Shown: positions 35,978-44,814 of the stretch, piece by piece
Position numbering within the stretch: position 1 is the first letter of the stretch
Layout of the letters: every line of letters begins with the position of its first letter
Source of the DNA: Lysobacter sp.
Lineage (GTDB): Bacteria; Pseudomonadota; Gammaproteobacteria; Xanthomonadales; Xanthomonadaceae
Assembly (NCBI GenBank): GCA_008015835.1
Contig: SSGH01000030.1
Span: 1-46,279 of the forward strand
DNA length: 46,279 nt
Direction of reading: 5' to 3'
Notes under the pieces: generated by a model
Seen by the model: the letters and a program-made list of their open reading frames with translations, nothing else
Databases searched by the model: none
Told to the model about the DNA's origin: nothing
Made by a program: the position numbers and the translations under genes

Positions 35978-37858
35978 ATGACCGCACACTCCGCAAGCTA
36001 CGTTCGCGCCCTCGCATTGGCGACGGCGATGACGCTGTCGATCGCCGCGTCGCCGGCCTGCGCCGCGAAGCGCAAGCCGCTGCTCTCGTACAGGGTCTAT
36101 ACCATGACCGACACCGACTTCCGCGCCGAACGCGTCACCGAGCATCGCGACGGCGACGATTTGCTCACCGCCGGTTTGGGCCTGACCGGACTGCGCCAAC
36201 TCGCGCCGCCGGCGTTCGCCGATCCGGCCGCACCGACCGCCGCGGAACTGCGCCGTCGCGCGATTTGGAGCAATTGGCGCGGCATCGCCGATCTCGCCGT
36301 CGGCGGCGGCTACGGCGAGGTGTACGGCAGCACCGCGACGGTGCCGGGGCGCGAATTCTCCGCTTACGCCACCGTGCCCGACGCGAAGCATCCGCACCGG
36401 GTGTTGGTGCAGGTGCCGGATAGCTTCGATCGCAAACGCCGCTGCGTGGTGATCGCACCGTCGTCGGGCTCGCGCGGCGTCTACGGCGCGATCAGCGTGG
36501 GCGGCGCGTGGGGGCTGCCGAAAGGCTGCGCGGTGGCCTACACCGACAAAGGCACCGGCACCGATTATTTCGATATCGCCGCGCGCGCGGGCGCCCGCGC
36601 CGACGGCACGCCGGGCGTGGCCGGACGCGACGACGATCTCGCGTTCGCGCCGGACGTCGGCGAGAACGCGCGTGGCGTCGCGTTCAAGCATGCGCATTCG
36701 CAGGACAACCCCGAAGCTGATTGGGGCGTGCATGTGCATCAGGCCGCGCAATATGCGCTGCGTGCGTTGGATCGCGCATTCCCGGACGCCGCCCCGTTCA
36801 CGTTCGAGAATACGCGCACCATTGCGGTCGGTATCTCCAACGGCGGCGGTGCGGTATTGCGCGCGGCGGAAGTCGACGACGGTCGTGGCGACGGACGTTG
36901 GTTGGATGCGGTGGTGGCGGGCGAACCCAGTGTGTTGGTCGACGCCGAGGGCGCACGGGCGCTGTACGACTACGCGACCGACGCCGCGCTGCTGATGCCG
37001 TGCGCGCTGCTGCACATGAGCGATTTGCCGCAGCCGCCGCTGCAAGCGCAGGCGCGCGCGGCTTGGACCGAACGCTGCGCCACGCTGCGCGCGCTCGGCT
37101 TGGTGGAGGGCGATACCTCCGAAGCGCAGGCGCGCAACGCTTACGAGCGTATGCGCGCCGCTGGTTGGACCGACGAAGCCTTGCGCGCGGGTGCGCTGAG
37201 CGTCGGTTTCGATCTGTGGCGTGCGGTCGGTGTTACCTACGCCTCGGCCTACGGCCGTTATCGCGCGGGCGAACATCCCTGCGGCTTCTCGTTCGCGACG
37301 ACGAACGCCGACGCCAGCGTGCGCGCGGCCAGCGCGCAGGAGCGCGCGGCGTGGTGGAGCGACGCCAGCGGTATTCCGCCCGGCGCGGGCGTCGGCATCG
37401 TCGACGACGTCGCCAGCGCCGACCCGAAACTGATGCGGTTGCGCTGTCTGCGCGCGCTGTGGCAAGGCGACAGCGCCGACGCCGAACGCGTACGCGCGGG
37501 CGTCGCCGCCACGCGCGCCGGTTTGCCGCGACGCAAACTGCCGCTGACGGTGATCCACGGCGTCGACGATGGCTTGATTCCGATGGCGTTCACCAGCGCG
37601 CCCTACGTCGCGAAGGTCAAGCAGGCCGGCCGCGACGTGCGTTTTTGGCAGATCAAAAACGCGCAGCATTTCGACGCGTTTCTGGCGCTGCCGGATTACG
37701 GCGCGCGCTATTTGCCGATGTTGCCCTACGTTTACGCGGCGCTGGATCGCACGCTCGCGCATCTGGAAACCGGCGCGCCGCTGCCGAGCGACGCGGTGGT
37801 CGAAACCACGCCGCGCAAAGGCCAGCCGCTGACCCGCGAGCATTTGGCGATTCCCTGA
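35978..37858 (+). CDS. Exported D-(-)-3-hydroxybutyrate oligomer hydrolase
   Basis: 626 residues. A signal peptide (ALALATAMTLSIAASPACAA) precedes a mature part with the layout of the 3HB-oligomer hydrolase family. This includes GYGEVYGST, CVVIAPSSGSRGVYGAISVG, AYTDKGTGTDYFD, RGVAFKHAHSQDNPEADWG and the nucleophile segment VGISNGGGAVLRAAE with Ser287. HGVDDGLIP (Asp530/Asp531) and NAQHFDAF (His564) are likely the rest of the triad. These enzymes cut soluble 3-hydroxybutyrate oligomers released from polyhydroxybutyrate to monomers. With a 3-hydroxybutyrate dehydrogenase and a permease nearby this forms a coherent pathway. The family is usually annotated near 690 residues, so this member is somewhat short. 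Confidence 0.88.
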   Translation: MTAHSASYVRALALATAMTLSIAASPACAAKRKPLLSYRVYTMTDTDFRAERVTEHRDGDDLLTAGLGLTGLRQLAPPAFADPAAPTAAELRRRAIWSNWRGIADLAVGGGYGEVYGSTATVPGREFSAYATVPDAKHPHRVLVQVPDSFDRKRRCVVIAPSSGSRGVYGAISVGGAWGLPKGCAVAYTDKGTGTDYFDIAARAGARADGTPGVAGRDDDLAFAPDVGENARGVAFKHAHSQDNPEADWGVHVHQAAQYALRALDRAFPDAAPFTFENTRTIAVGISNGGGAVLRAAEVDDGRGDGRWLDAVVAGEPSVLVDAEGARALYDYATDAALLMPCALLHMSDLPQPPLQAQARAAWTERCATLRALGLVEGDTSEAQARNAYERMRAAGWTDEALRAGALSVGFDLWRAVGVTYASAYGRYRAGEHPCGFSFATTNADASVRAASAQERAAWWSDASGIPPGAGVGIVDDVASADPKLMRLRCLRALWQGDSADAERVRAGVAATRAGLPRRKLPLTVIHGVDDGLIPMAFTSAPYVAKVKQAGRDVRFWQIKNAQHFDAFLALPDYGARYLPMLPYVYAALDRTLAHLETGAPLPSDAVVETTPRKGQPLTREHLAIP

Positions 37859-38098
37859 TTTCTCGGCGCAGTTCGACGCGCGCGCTGTCTTTCGGCGCTG
37901 GAAGGTCGTGCGCTCCTCGTCTCGCCAGGATTCCCGTTTCGTTCGGCGTATGATCTCGCCGTGCCGATCGATATCGTCGGTCGCCCGGAACGCACACTGT
38001 CGAAGTTGTCATCCCGAGCGCAGCGAGGGACCTGTTTGAAGACGAAGACCGTTCGAAATCGCCGAAAGCGCTTTTCTCCCGGCTGCGTTCGTAAGGCG
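37859..38098 (+). other. Spacer between hydrolase and lipoprotein genes
   Basis: 240 bases without a supported gene. It contains copy B of the 29-base dispersed repeat at 38005-38033. Confidence 0.5.
38005..38033 (-). repeat. Dispersed 29-base repeat, copy B
   Basis: Inverted copy of 34355-34383 with one mismatch. It lies upstream of the lipoprotein gene and inside the open upstream extension of that gene, which argues against that extension being coding. Confidence 0.8.
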
Positions 38099-38977
38099 AT
38101 GCCGTTGCGGACGCTCGCCAGCGGGATGTTGTGGGCATCGCTCACCGCTTGCGCGCCGTCGGAATCCAAGCCGCATGTCGATGCGGCGCAGACATCGTCC
38201 GCATCGGCGACAGTCGCTCGATCTGGTGAGGCTGTGCCGAATCGCGACGAGCAGACGTGGTTTCCGGACAAGCGCGATGTCGCGATTTCCGAACTGTTCG
38301 CGGCGCTGTCGACCGAGGCCGACGCGCTCGGCCGTTCGCGGGGCGTGCGCGACGAATACGACGCTTTGCGCGCGAAACATGGCTTACCCGACGATGCGCG
38401 TCTCTACGCCGATTATCTGCGCGTGCGATTGGCGTTCGAAGCGACCCGGGCCGGCGGCCTGTGGGGGTTGGAATGGCGCGTGACCGATCGCTTGCCGCAA
38501 TCGGACGCGGTGTGGACGCAATGGCGCGCGGTGGCCGCACCGGCGCGGGGCGCAGCATGGCCGGCGACGACGGCGATCGCCGAATGCGACGAATTGTCCG
38601 CGCTGTTCGCCGTCGTCGCGCGCGGCATCGGGCTGTCGCGACGTTCGCAGGTCGGGTTGTTCTGGCCCACGTCCAATCACACGGTCGCGGTGTGGATCGT
38701 CGGCGACGCGGGCGACGGACGCTCGGTGCGAGTCGTGGTGCCGACTTCGCAAATTTTTCTGGACAGCGCGCAAAGCCTCGGCACCGACGCATTCGATCCT
38801 TGGCGTCAGCCGCGCATCTACGACTACGGGCGGCGCGATATCGATGCGAACACGACGCTGCCCGCGCCGCTCGCGCGCTATTTCATGGCGCAAGTGCGCC
38901 GCGACGGCGCGCGTTCCCGCGGCGAGCTGCAGGGCTTGCGCAATCGCCGCGAATACGAGCAGCGACGCGCGCGATAA
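38099..38977 (+). CDS. Lipoprotein of unknown function, possibly transglutaminase-like
   Basis: 292 residues from ATG 38099 (AAGG just upstream). The N-terminus MPLRTLASGMLWASLTAC has a lipobox LTAC with Cys18, so the protein is probably lipid-anchored. The segment AIAECDELSALFAVVARGIG followed about 25 residues later by SNHTVAVWIV resembles the Cys and His blocks of transglutaminase-like proteins; the third residue is not evident. An earlier in-frame start at 37961 would include the dispersed repeat and destroy the lipoprotein signal, so I reject it. The gene is convergent with the lipocalin gene. Confidence 0.75.
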   Translation: MPLRTLASGMLWASLTACAPSESKPHVDAAQTSSASATVARSGEAVPNRDEQTWFPDKRDVAISELFAALSTEADALGRSRGVRDEYDALRAKHGLPDDARLYADYLRVRLAFEATRAGGLWGLEWRVTDRLPQSDAVWTQWRAVAAPARGAAWPATTAIAECDELSALFAVVARGIGLSRRSQVGLFWPTSNHTVAVWIVGDAGDGRSVRVVVPTSQIFLDSAQSLGTDAFDPWRQPRIYDYGRRDIDANTTLPAPLARYFMAQVRRDGARSRGELQGLRNRREYEQRRAR

Positions 38978-39025
38978 GCGCGTGCGCTAGGGTCGAGGTC
39001 GTGGCCCCGAATCGTCGACCCGCGC

Positions 39026-39586
39026 TCAGGGCGTCGGCGGGGCTTCGGCCGCGCGCTGCGGCACCTTGCGCAATTTGCTCACGTCGTAGCCGAGTTCGCC
39101 GAGGCGCGCGACATGCGCGGCGTAATCGGTGTCGGAGATGCTCGGCGTGCGCGCCATGATCCAGACGTAATCGCGCGCGCTCCGGCCGACGATCGTCTGG
39201 CTGTAGTCCTCGTTCAAATAGACGATCACGTATTCGGCTTTGATCGGCCACACGAACTGCATGCCCCAAATCGCGTTGCCGGTGCCTTCGCGCACCGTGC
39301 CGACGGGCGTCATCTCTTCCATCGGCGCGTCGTGTCCGCCTTTGCGTTGCCGGAACGTGGTGAGAATCTTGCCGTCCGGGCCCTGGGCGTAGGATTCGAC
39401 GGCGTCGTAGGACTCGCGCTCGACGAACGTGGGAATGTGCGCGATGACGTACCAGTCGCCCATGAAGCGCGGCAGGTCCACGTTCGCGACCGGCGGAATT
39501 TGCGACTTCCCGCGCGCGCCCGCGGCGAACACCACAACGGCGACGAGCGCGACGGCCACCAGGCCGGCGACGACGAATTTGCTCAT
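39026..39586 (-). CDS. blc: Lipocalin (Blc-like)
   Basis: 186 residues. An N-terminal hydrophobic segment (VVAGLVAVALVAVVVFAAG) acts as signal or anchor; there is no lipobox cysteine, unlike E. coli Blc. The lipocalin hallmark is LPRFMGDWYVIAHIP near residue 40, followed by the beta-barrel with GNAIWGMQFVWPIKAEYVIV and DYVWIMARTPSISD. Bacterial lipocalins bind fatty acids and lysophospholipids. The ATG overlaps the stop of the upstream methyltransferase gene (ATGA), so it belongs to the lipid-modification operon as its last gene and may carry the product or its precursor. Confidence 0.9.
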   Translation of the reverse strand: MSKFVVAGLVAVALVAVVVFAAGARGKSQIPPVANVDLPRFMGDWYVIAHIPTFVERESYDAVESYAQGPDGKILTTFRQRKGGHDAPMEEMTPVGTVREGTGNAIWGMQFVWPIKAEYVIVYLNEDYSQTIVGRSARDYVWIMARTPSISDTDYAAHVARLGELGYDVSKLRKVPQRAAEAPPTP

Positions 39587-40686
39587 ATGCGATCTCCCGT
39601 ACTCTCGAGCGGACGAACGAAACGATAGTGCGCGACCAGCCATTCCTGGCCGTCGGCGTAACCGAACAATTCCGCGCAGGCCATCCAGAACATGCGCCAG
39701 CGCTGAAACCACAGCGGCGCGAGGGTCGGGCCGTAGGCGTCGCGCAGCACCGCCATCACCTCGTCGCGGCGCGCGTCTTGGTTCTTCAGCCAATCGTTCG
39801 CGGTGCGCTCGTAATGCCGGCCGTCGACGTGCCAGCGCCGCTCGATCCGCAGCGCGTCCTGGAACCACAGCAGCGTGTCGGCCGCGGGCATCAAACCACC
39901 GGTGAAGAAATGCCGGCCCATCCAGTTGCCTTCGCCTTCCGTCTCGAACGGATACATCAACGTGTTGTGCGCGAAAATATGCACGAACAGCTTGCCTCCC
40001 GGGCGCAGCCAGCGCGCGATATTGCCGAGCAGCGTGTCGTAATTGCGCATGTGCTCGAACATTTCGATGGACACGCAGCGGTCGAACCGTGCGGGGTCGA
40101 GTTCGAGCCGATTGACGTCGGTCGTGACGACGCGCACGCGATCGAAGCCGCGTTCGCGGCAGCGGGCTTCGATGTGTTCGCGCTGCGGTCGAGAGTTCGA
40201 CACCGCGGTGATGCGCGCGTTAGGATAGCGTTCGGCCATCCACAGCGTCAGCGAACCCCAGCCGCAGCCGAGTTCGAGAATGTCTTGGCCGTCGGCGAGT
40301 TCCGCGCGCTCGCCGTACAGCGCGAGCATCGCGTCCTCCGCCCGATCCAGCGTCTCGTCGCCGCGCGGGTAGTAGGCGCAGGAATACTTCAGCCGCTTGC
40401 CCAGGCAGCGTTCGAAGAACGCCGGCGGCAGTTCGTAGTGCTGCGCGTTCGCGGCGTCGGTGTGGATCGCGACGGGGCTACGGCGCAGTTGTTCGATGCG
40501 CTCGCGAAAGCGTTCGGCCTGCGCTTCGAGGCCGCCGGCCGATTCTTGCCGGAGGCGCTGTTCGCATTGACGACGGATGCCGTAGCGCAGCAGCGCATCC
40601 GGCAAAAGGCCGCGTTCGGCGAGCCCGATCAGGCCGGGGCCGGCACGATCTTGAGCGAGTTCTTGAGGCATCAGAGTATCGGTCAT
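39583..40686 (-). CDS. Cyclopropane-fatty-acyl-phospholipid synthase-like methyltransferase 2
   Basis: 367-residue SAM-dependent methyltransferase. The SAM motif ELGCGWGSLT starts at residue 138. YSCAYY (Cys103) lies where the classical synthase has its conserved cysteine, and SIEMFEHM gives E211 and H212. The C-terminal half with WFQRWRMFWMACAELFGYAD is typical of a subgroup that resembles plant N-methyltransferases more than E. coli Cfa. The gene begins 51 bases after the DUF2878 gene and overlaps the lipocalin gene. The acceptor is unknown; an unsaturated fatty acyl chain is likely from context. Confidence 0.88.
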   Translation of the reverse strand: MTDTLMPQELAQDRAGPGLIGLAERGLLPDALLRYGIRRQCEQRLRQESAGGLEAQAERFRERIEQLRRSPVAIHTDAANAQHYELPPAFFERCLGKRLKYSCAYYPRGDETLDRAEDAMLALYGERAELADGQDILELGCGWGSLTLWMAERYPNARITAVSNSRPQREHIEARCRERGFDRVRVVTTDVNRLELDPARFDRCVSIEMFEHMRNYDTLLGNIARWLRPGGKLFVHIFAHNTLMYPFETEGEGNWMGRHFFTGGLMPAADTLLWFQDALRIERRWHVDGRHYERTANDWLKNQDARRDEVMAVLRDAYGPTLAPLWFQRWRMFWMACAELFGYADGQEWLVAHYRFVRPLESTGDRI

Positions 40687-40737
40687 GGGAAGCGAGCCTG
40701 AATCGGAGGAGGGAAACGCATCGCGCGAATACGGGTT

Positions 40738-41310
40738 TCAGTTGGCGTGCGTCGGTTGCGGCGCGGAGGACGCCTCCGCCTCCGACGACCAGCGCCGCGC
40801 CAATACGGCTAGCGTCGCCATCGCGATCGCCCAGCCGATCGCGAGCGCGGTCATCGGTTGCCAGATCGGTTCGGCGAATGCGGCCGCGTTCCAGCCGCGG
40901 CCCGCGCCGAGATACGCGAGCGGGCCGAAGATCGCGCCGACGAACGCCGCCAGCGCGGGGCGACGCACGAGCGGGGCCATCGAGTGGCGCAGCGTCAGCG
41001 CGAACGACGCCCACATCGCGAGAATCCACAGCGGTGCGCAGCCGGGCGGCAATGCGACATCGTCGGCGGCGTAATCGATCAGCCCGGACAGCGCGAGTGC
41101 GCCGTCGAGCGATGCGCCCATGCCCAATGCGACGGCGAACAATTTGAAATCCGCGGCGCGGGCGCGCGCCGATTCCGCGGCCACGATCGGATGCAGCAGC
41201 GCGAACGCGGCGGCCGCGGCGACGCCGGGCCACCACGCGCCGCGGCCCGCGCCGATCACGGCGGCGAACCATACCGCTTCGTAACCCACGAAATTGAATA
41301 CGCGTTTCAT
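40738..41310 (-). CDS. DUF2878 membrane protein
   Basis: 190 residues with about five to six hydrophobic helices, beginning MKRVFNFVGYEAVWFAAVIG. The FVGYEAVWFAAV N-terminus and the LPPGCAPLWILAMWASFALTL segment fit DUF2878, a family that often sits beside Cfa-like and DUF1365 genes. No enzymatic motif is visible. ATG 41310 overlaps the stop of the preceding methyltransferase gene (ATGA). Confidence 0.85.
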   Translation of the reverse strand: MKRVFNFVGYEAVWFAAVIGAGRGAWWPGVAAAAAFALLHPIVAAESARARAADFKLFAVALGMGASLDGALALSGLIDYAADDVALPPGCAPLWILAMWASFALTLRHSMAPLVRRPALAAFVGAIFGPLAYLGAGRGWNAAAFAEPIWQPMTALAIGWAIAMATLAVLARRWSSEAEASSAPQPTHAN

Positions 41311-42611
41311 GCGCGCAGCGCCACGGTCGCATCGTGCGGAAGCTCGGGCATCGGCGCCGAGTCGCGATGTCCGGGTTTCGCGAGCAACAACTGCGCGACG
41401 CCGATCGAACGCTCGCGGAAACCGCCCTCGCAGTAGGCGAGATAGAACTCCCACATGCGGATGAAGCGCTCGTCGTAGCCCTGCGCACGCACCTGCGGCA
41501 ACGCCGCCAAGAAACGCTGGCGCCACGCCTGCAGCGTTCGCGCATAGCTGAGGCCGAAGTCCTCCAATTGGATCAGCGCCAGATCGCTGGCGCGCGTTTT
41601 GGCCTGCAGCATCGCCGCGATCGACGGGATGAAGCTGCCCGGGAACACATGGCGTTTGATGAAATCGACCGAATGCAGCGCCTGTTCGTAGCGGTGATCT
41701 TCGATCGTGATCGCTTGGACGAGCGCGAGGCCGTTCGGTTCGAGCAACCGCCCGAGCGTCTCGAAATACGTCGGCAAGAACGGCGCGCCGATGGCTTCGA
41801 TCATTTCGATCGACACCAATTTGTCGTAGCGACCGCGCAGATCGCGATAATCCTCCAGCAGCAGTTCGACGCGATCGCCGACGCCCGCCTCGGCGACGCG
41901 CTGCGCGGCGAGCGCATGCTGTTCGCGCGAGATCGTGGTGGTGGTGACGCGGCATCCGTAATGCGCGGCCGCATGCACCGCGAAACCGCCCCAACCGGTG
42001 CCGATTTCGATCACGCGGTCGCCCGGCTTCAACGCCAGTTTGCGGCAGATGCGGTCGAGTTTTCGGGTGGAGGCCGCATCCAGCGTATCGTCGTCGCCGG
42101 CCCAAATCGCCGAGGAATACATCATGTCCGGCGAGAGGAACAGCGAGAAGAACGCGTTGCCGAGATCGTAATGCGCCGCGATATTGCGACGGCTGCCGGC
42201 GCGGGTGTTGCGACGCCGTTCGTGCCACAACCGCATGGCCCAACCGCTGAGCCGCGCGAGTCCGGTTTCCATGCCGTCGAGCAGATCGCGATTGCGCACG
42301 AGCAGACGGACCAGCGCGACGAGATCGTCGCAGCGCCACAGTCCGTCCATGAACGCTTCGCCCGCGCCCACGCTGCCGTTGCCGGCGACCGCGCGGTAGA
42401 ACCCGGGGTCGTCGACGTCGATGCGCACGCGAAGCGCATCGTCGGCGTATTGCGCATCGCCCAATTCCACCGTGCCCAGCGCATCGCGGAGCGTCAAGCG
42501 GCCGTGCCGCAGTCGCGCCATCTGCGCGATCAAGCGCCGACGCAAGAAACGGTCGAACGCGCCGTACTCGGCTGCGGGCATGGCGTCGACTTGGCGGGCG
42601 ACATCGTTCAT
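41307..42611 (-). CDS. Cyclopropane-fatty-acyl-phospholipid synthase-like methyltransferase 1, altered active site
   Basis: 434 residues, the full two-domain length of the Cfa family. The SAM motif EIGTGWGG lies at 202-209. E272 in MIEAIG and Y356 in FGLSYARTL match the bicarbonate-binding Glu and Tyr of E. coli Cfa. The equivalent of its Cys139 is Ser167 (YSSAIW instead of YSCAYW), and the equivalent of His266 is Gln299. Such variants occur in Cfa-like enzymes beside FAD oxidoreductases, where a methyl group rather than a cyclopropane ring may be installed. ATG 42611 overlaps the DUF1365 stop. Confidence 0.88.
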   Translation of the reverse strand: MNDVARQVDAMPAAEYGAFDRFLRRRLIAQMARLRHGRLTLRDALGTVELGDAQYADDALRVRIDVDDPGFYRAVAGNGSVGAGEAFMDGLWRCDDLVALVRLLVRNRDLLDGMETGLARLSGWAMRLWHERRRNTRAGSRRNIAAHYDLGNAFFSLFLSPDMMYSSAIWAGDDDTLDAASTRKLDRICRKLALKPGDRVIEIGTGWGGFAVHAAAHYGCRVTTTTISREQHALAAQRVAEAGVGDRVELLLEDYRDLRGRYDKLVSIEMIEAIGAPFLPTYFETLGRLLEPNGLALVQAITIEDHRYEQALHSVDFIKRHVFPGSFIPSIAAMLQAKTRASDLALIQLEDFGLSYARTLQAWRQRFLAALPQVRAQGYDERFIRMWEFYLAYCEGGFRERSIGVAQLLLAKPGHRDSAPMPELPHDATVALRA

Positions 42612-43483
42612 CGGGAACCTCGGAATGCGATGGCTTTGGTCGGGTGATCGTGGACGGGTACGCCTTTGAGCCACAGGCGCAGCGCTTCCCAATGGATCGC
42701 GCCGACGACCTTCGCGGTCATCAGCGGGTAACGCCACAGCACGCGCCGCAGCGACGCTGCGTTCAACGGGCGTCGCCGCAGACTGAGATCCGCGTCGAAT
42801 TCGCGCCGGCCGTCTTCGTCGAATACGTCCATGCGCACGCGCAGGTCGTCGTCCGGCGCGGTGAAACGCCACGCATAATCACGGCGCATGCCGACGAAGG
42901 GCGAGACGTGGAAGCGTTTGTCGAATCGCCAGTGCAGCGCGCGGCCGTGGCGCTCCGCCGTGTCCGCGTCGAGCACGTAAGCGTGGCGTTCTTTCCACGG
43001 CGTATTGGTGATTTCGGCGACGATGCAGTCCAAGCGACAACCGTCCGCGGCGTAGCAGTAGTAAAAGCTCACCGGATTGAACACGTAGCCGGCGTAGCGC
43101 AGATGGGTCAACAGTCGGATCGGGCCGAGCGGGCGTCGACCGAGCGCGCGCTCGACGGTTTCGCGTACCGCGTCGGCGAGCGGTTGGCTCGGATCGCCGT
43201 GATAGTCGCTGCGCCGGAACGCCGCGAGATTGCGGCCGTGCGCCGACCACAGCCAGCGGCCGGCGAACACGCGATCGAGTTCGTCGAGGTCGAGATACAA
43301 CTGCGCCATTCGGTAGCGAAACGCGTGCGGCCGCGGCAGATGACGGCGATGACGCACGATGCCTTCGTACACCGCGCTGGCGAACGCGTCGCCGCGCTCA
43401 GCGGTGTTTTCGCGTTCGTGCGCCGCATCGAGCGCATCGTCGGGATGCGCGGCGGTATCGAGCCGCGCGCGTTCGGCGTTCAT
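42608..43483 (-). CDS. DUF1365 protein
   Basis: 291 residues. The family core is visible: YEGIVRHRRHLPRPHAFRYR, LLTHLRYAGYVFNPVSFYYC, ITNTPWKERHAYVL and KRFHVSPFVGMRRDYAW. There are several conserved Tyr, His and Asn residues and no signal peptide. The N-terminal ~35 residues are acidic and probably variable. DUF1365 is regularly encoded with FAD-dependent oxidoreductase and Cfa-like genes, and a role in fatty acid modification is suspected. Both ends overlap neighbours by ATGA. Confidence 0.9.
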   Translation of the reverse strand: MNAERARLDTAAHPDDALDAAHERENTAERGDAFASAVYEGIVRHRRHLPRPHAFRYRMAQLYLDLDELDRVFAGRWLWSAHGRNLAAFRRSDYHGDPSQPLADAVRETVERALGRRPLGPIRLLTHLRYAGYVFNPVSFYYCYAADGCRLDCIVAEITNTPWKERHAYVLDADTAERHGRALHWRFDKRFHVSPFVGMRRDYAWRFTAPDDDLRVRMDVFDEDGRREFDADLSLRRRPLNAASLRRVLWRYPLMTAKVVGAIHWEALRLWLKGVPVHDHPTKAIAFRGSR

Positions 43484-44814
43484 GCGCGCGCCTCGGCGGC
43501 GTTCGGATAGCCCGCGGCTTCGGCGCGTTCCACGGCGGCGTCGCTCGCGGCGCGCCAGCGCGCACCCATCGATTCCGCCGCCTCCACCGCGCTACGAATT
43601 CCGTCTTCGTGGAAACCCCAGCCCCAATAAGCGCCCGCGAACCACGTGCGACGCTGCCCCTGAATCTCGGCCTTGCGCGCCTGCGCGGCCACCGAGGCGT
43701 GGGTGTATTCGGGATGGTGGTAGCGCATGCGGCGCAGAATCTTGCTCGGGTCGATCGCCGCGGTGCGGTTGAGCGTCACGATGAACGGCTGCGGCGACAC
43801 GATGCCCTGCAGCAAGTTCATGCAGTAACTCACGGTGCAAACCTCGTCGCCGCGTTCGGACGGCGCCGGAATCGTCGCGTTCCAGGCGGCCCAGGCGTTG
43901 CGATGACGAGGCAGCAAGCGCGCATCGGTGTGCAGCACGGTGTCGTTGGCCTGATACGCAATCGCGCCGAGCACCGCGCGCTCGGTCTCGCTGGCGTCTT
44001 CGCCGAGAATGTTCAGCGCTTGATCGCTGTGGCAGGCGAGTAAGAGGCGATCGAAACGCTCGCTTCCGTGCGGGGTGTCGATCCGTACGCCGTCGGCATC
44101 GCGCACCGCGCGCAGCACCGGCGCGTTCGTGCGCGCGTCCACGCGCCAACGCGCCTGCAGCGCGCGCACGTAGGCGTTCGAGCCGCCCTCGACCACGCGC
44201 CATTGCGGCCGGTTCGCGATCTGCAGCATCTGATGATTGGCCATGAACCGCAGCAGATACTTCGCCGGAAAGCCGAGGATCTTCGCCGACGGCGACGACC
44301 ACAGCGCCGAGGCCATCGGCACCAGATGCTCGTCGCGGAACGCCGCGCCGTAGCGATGTTCCGCGAGATAGTCGCCGAGCGTGGGGCCGTCGCCGGGCGT
44401 GTCGAGCAGCGCCGGCGCTTCGCGATAAAAGCGCATGAGATCGCGGATCATGCCCCAGAAGCGCGGCGAGACCAGATTGCGCCGTTGGCAGAACAGCGAA
44501 TTGAGATCGGTCGCGTTGTATTCGAGTCCGGTCGCCTCGTTGCGCACCGAGAAACTCATCGTGGTCGGTCGCGAGGCGACGCCCAATTCTTCGAACAAAC
44601 GCGTGAGCAGCGGGTAGTGCCGCGGGTTGTGCACGATGAACCCCGTGTCCACGGCGTAGCGCGCGCCGTCGAGTTCGATGTCGTGCGTGTGGGTGTGGCC
44701 GCCGAGATAGTCCTGGGCCTCGAACAGCACGACCTCGTGCGCATGCGGCGCGCGCGACAGCAACCAGGCCGAGGCCAGACCGGCGATGCCCGAACCGACG
44801 ACGGCGATGCGCAT
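43480..44814 (-). CDS. FAD-dependent oxidoreductase (amine-oxidase/desaturase fold)
   Basis: 444 residues from ATG 44814. The dinucleotide-binding motif VVGSGIAGLASAWLLSR (G7, G9, G12) opens the protein, followed by VVLFEAQDYLGGHTHTH. Segments YAVDTGFIVHN, MSFSVRNEATGLEYN, LRFMANHQMLQI and AGAYWGWGFHEDGIRSAVEA identify the NAD(P)/FAD-binding amine-oxidase-like group that accompanies Cfa-like methyltransferases. In the Rhodobacter furan fatty acid pathway and in mycobacterial tuberculostearic acid synthesis a flavoprotein of this sort reduces or desaturates the methylated chain; the exact reaction here is inferred. The TGA of the desaturase overlaps its ATG. Confidence 0.9.
   Translation of the reverse strand: MRIAVVGSGIAGLASAWLLSRAPHAHEVVLFEAQDYLGGHTHTHDIELDGARYAVDTGFIVHNPRHYPLLTRLFEELGVASRPTTMSFSVRNEATGLEYNATDLNSLFCQRRNLVSPRFWGMIRDLMRFYREAPALLDTPGDGPTLGDYLAEHRYGAAFRDEHLVPMASALWSSPSAKILGFPAKYLLRFMANHQMLQIANRPQWRVVEGGSNAYVRALQARWRVDARTNAPVLRAVRDADGVRIDTPHGSERFDRLLLACHSDQALNILGEDASETERAVLGAIAYQANDTVLHTDARLLPRHRNAWAAWNATIPAPSERGDEVCTVSYCMNLLQGIVSPQPFIVTLNRTAAIDPSKILRRMRYHHPEYTHASVAAQARKAEIQGQRRTWFAGAYWGWGFHEDGIRSAVEAAESMGARWRAASDAAVERAEAAGYPNAAEARA

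Noticed and set aside
37961-38098. N-terminal extension of the lipoprotein gene
   Set aside because: It would run through the dispersed 29-base repeat and bury the lipobox 60 residues inside the protein; ATG 38099 has an AAGG site.
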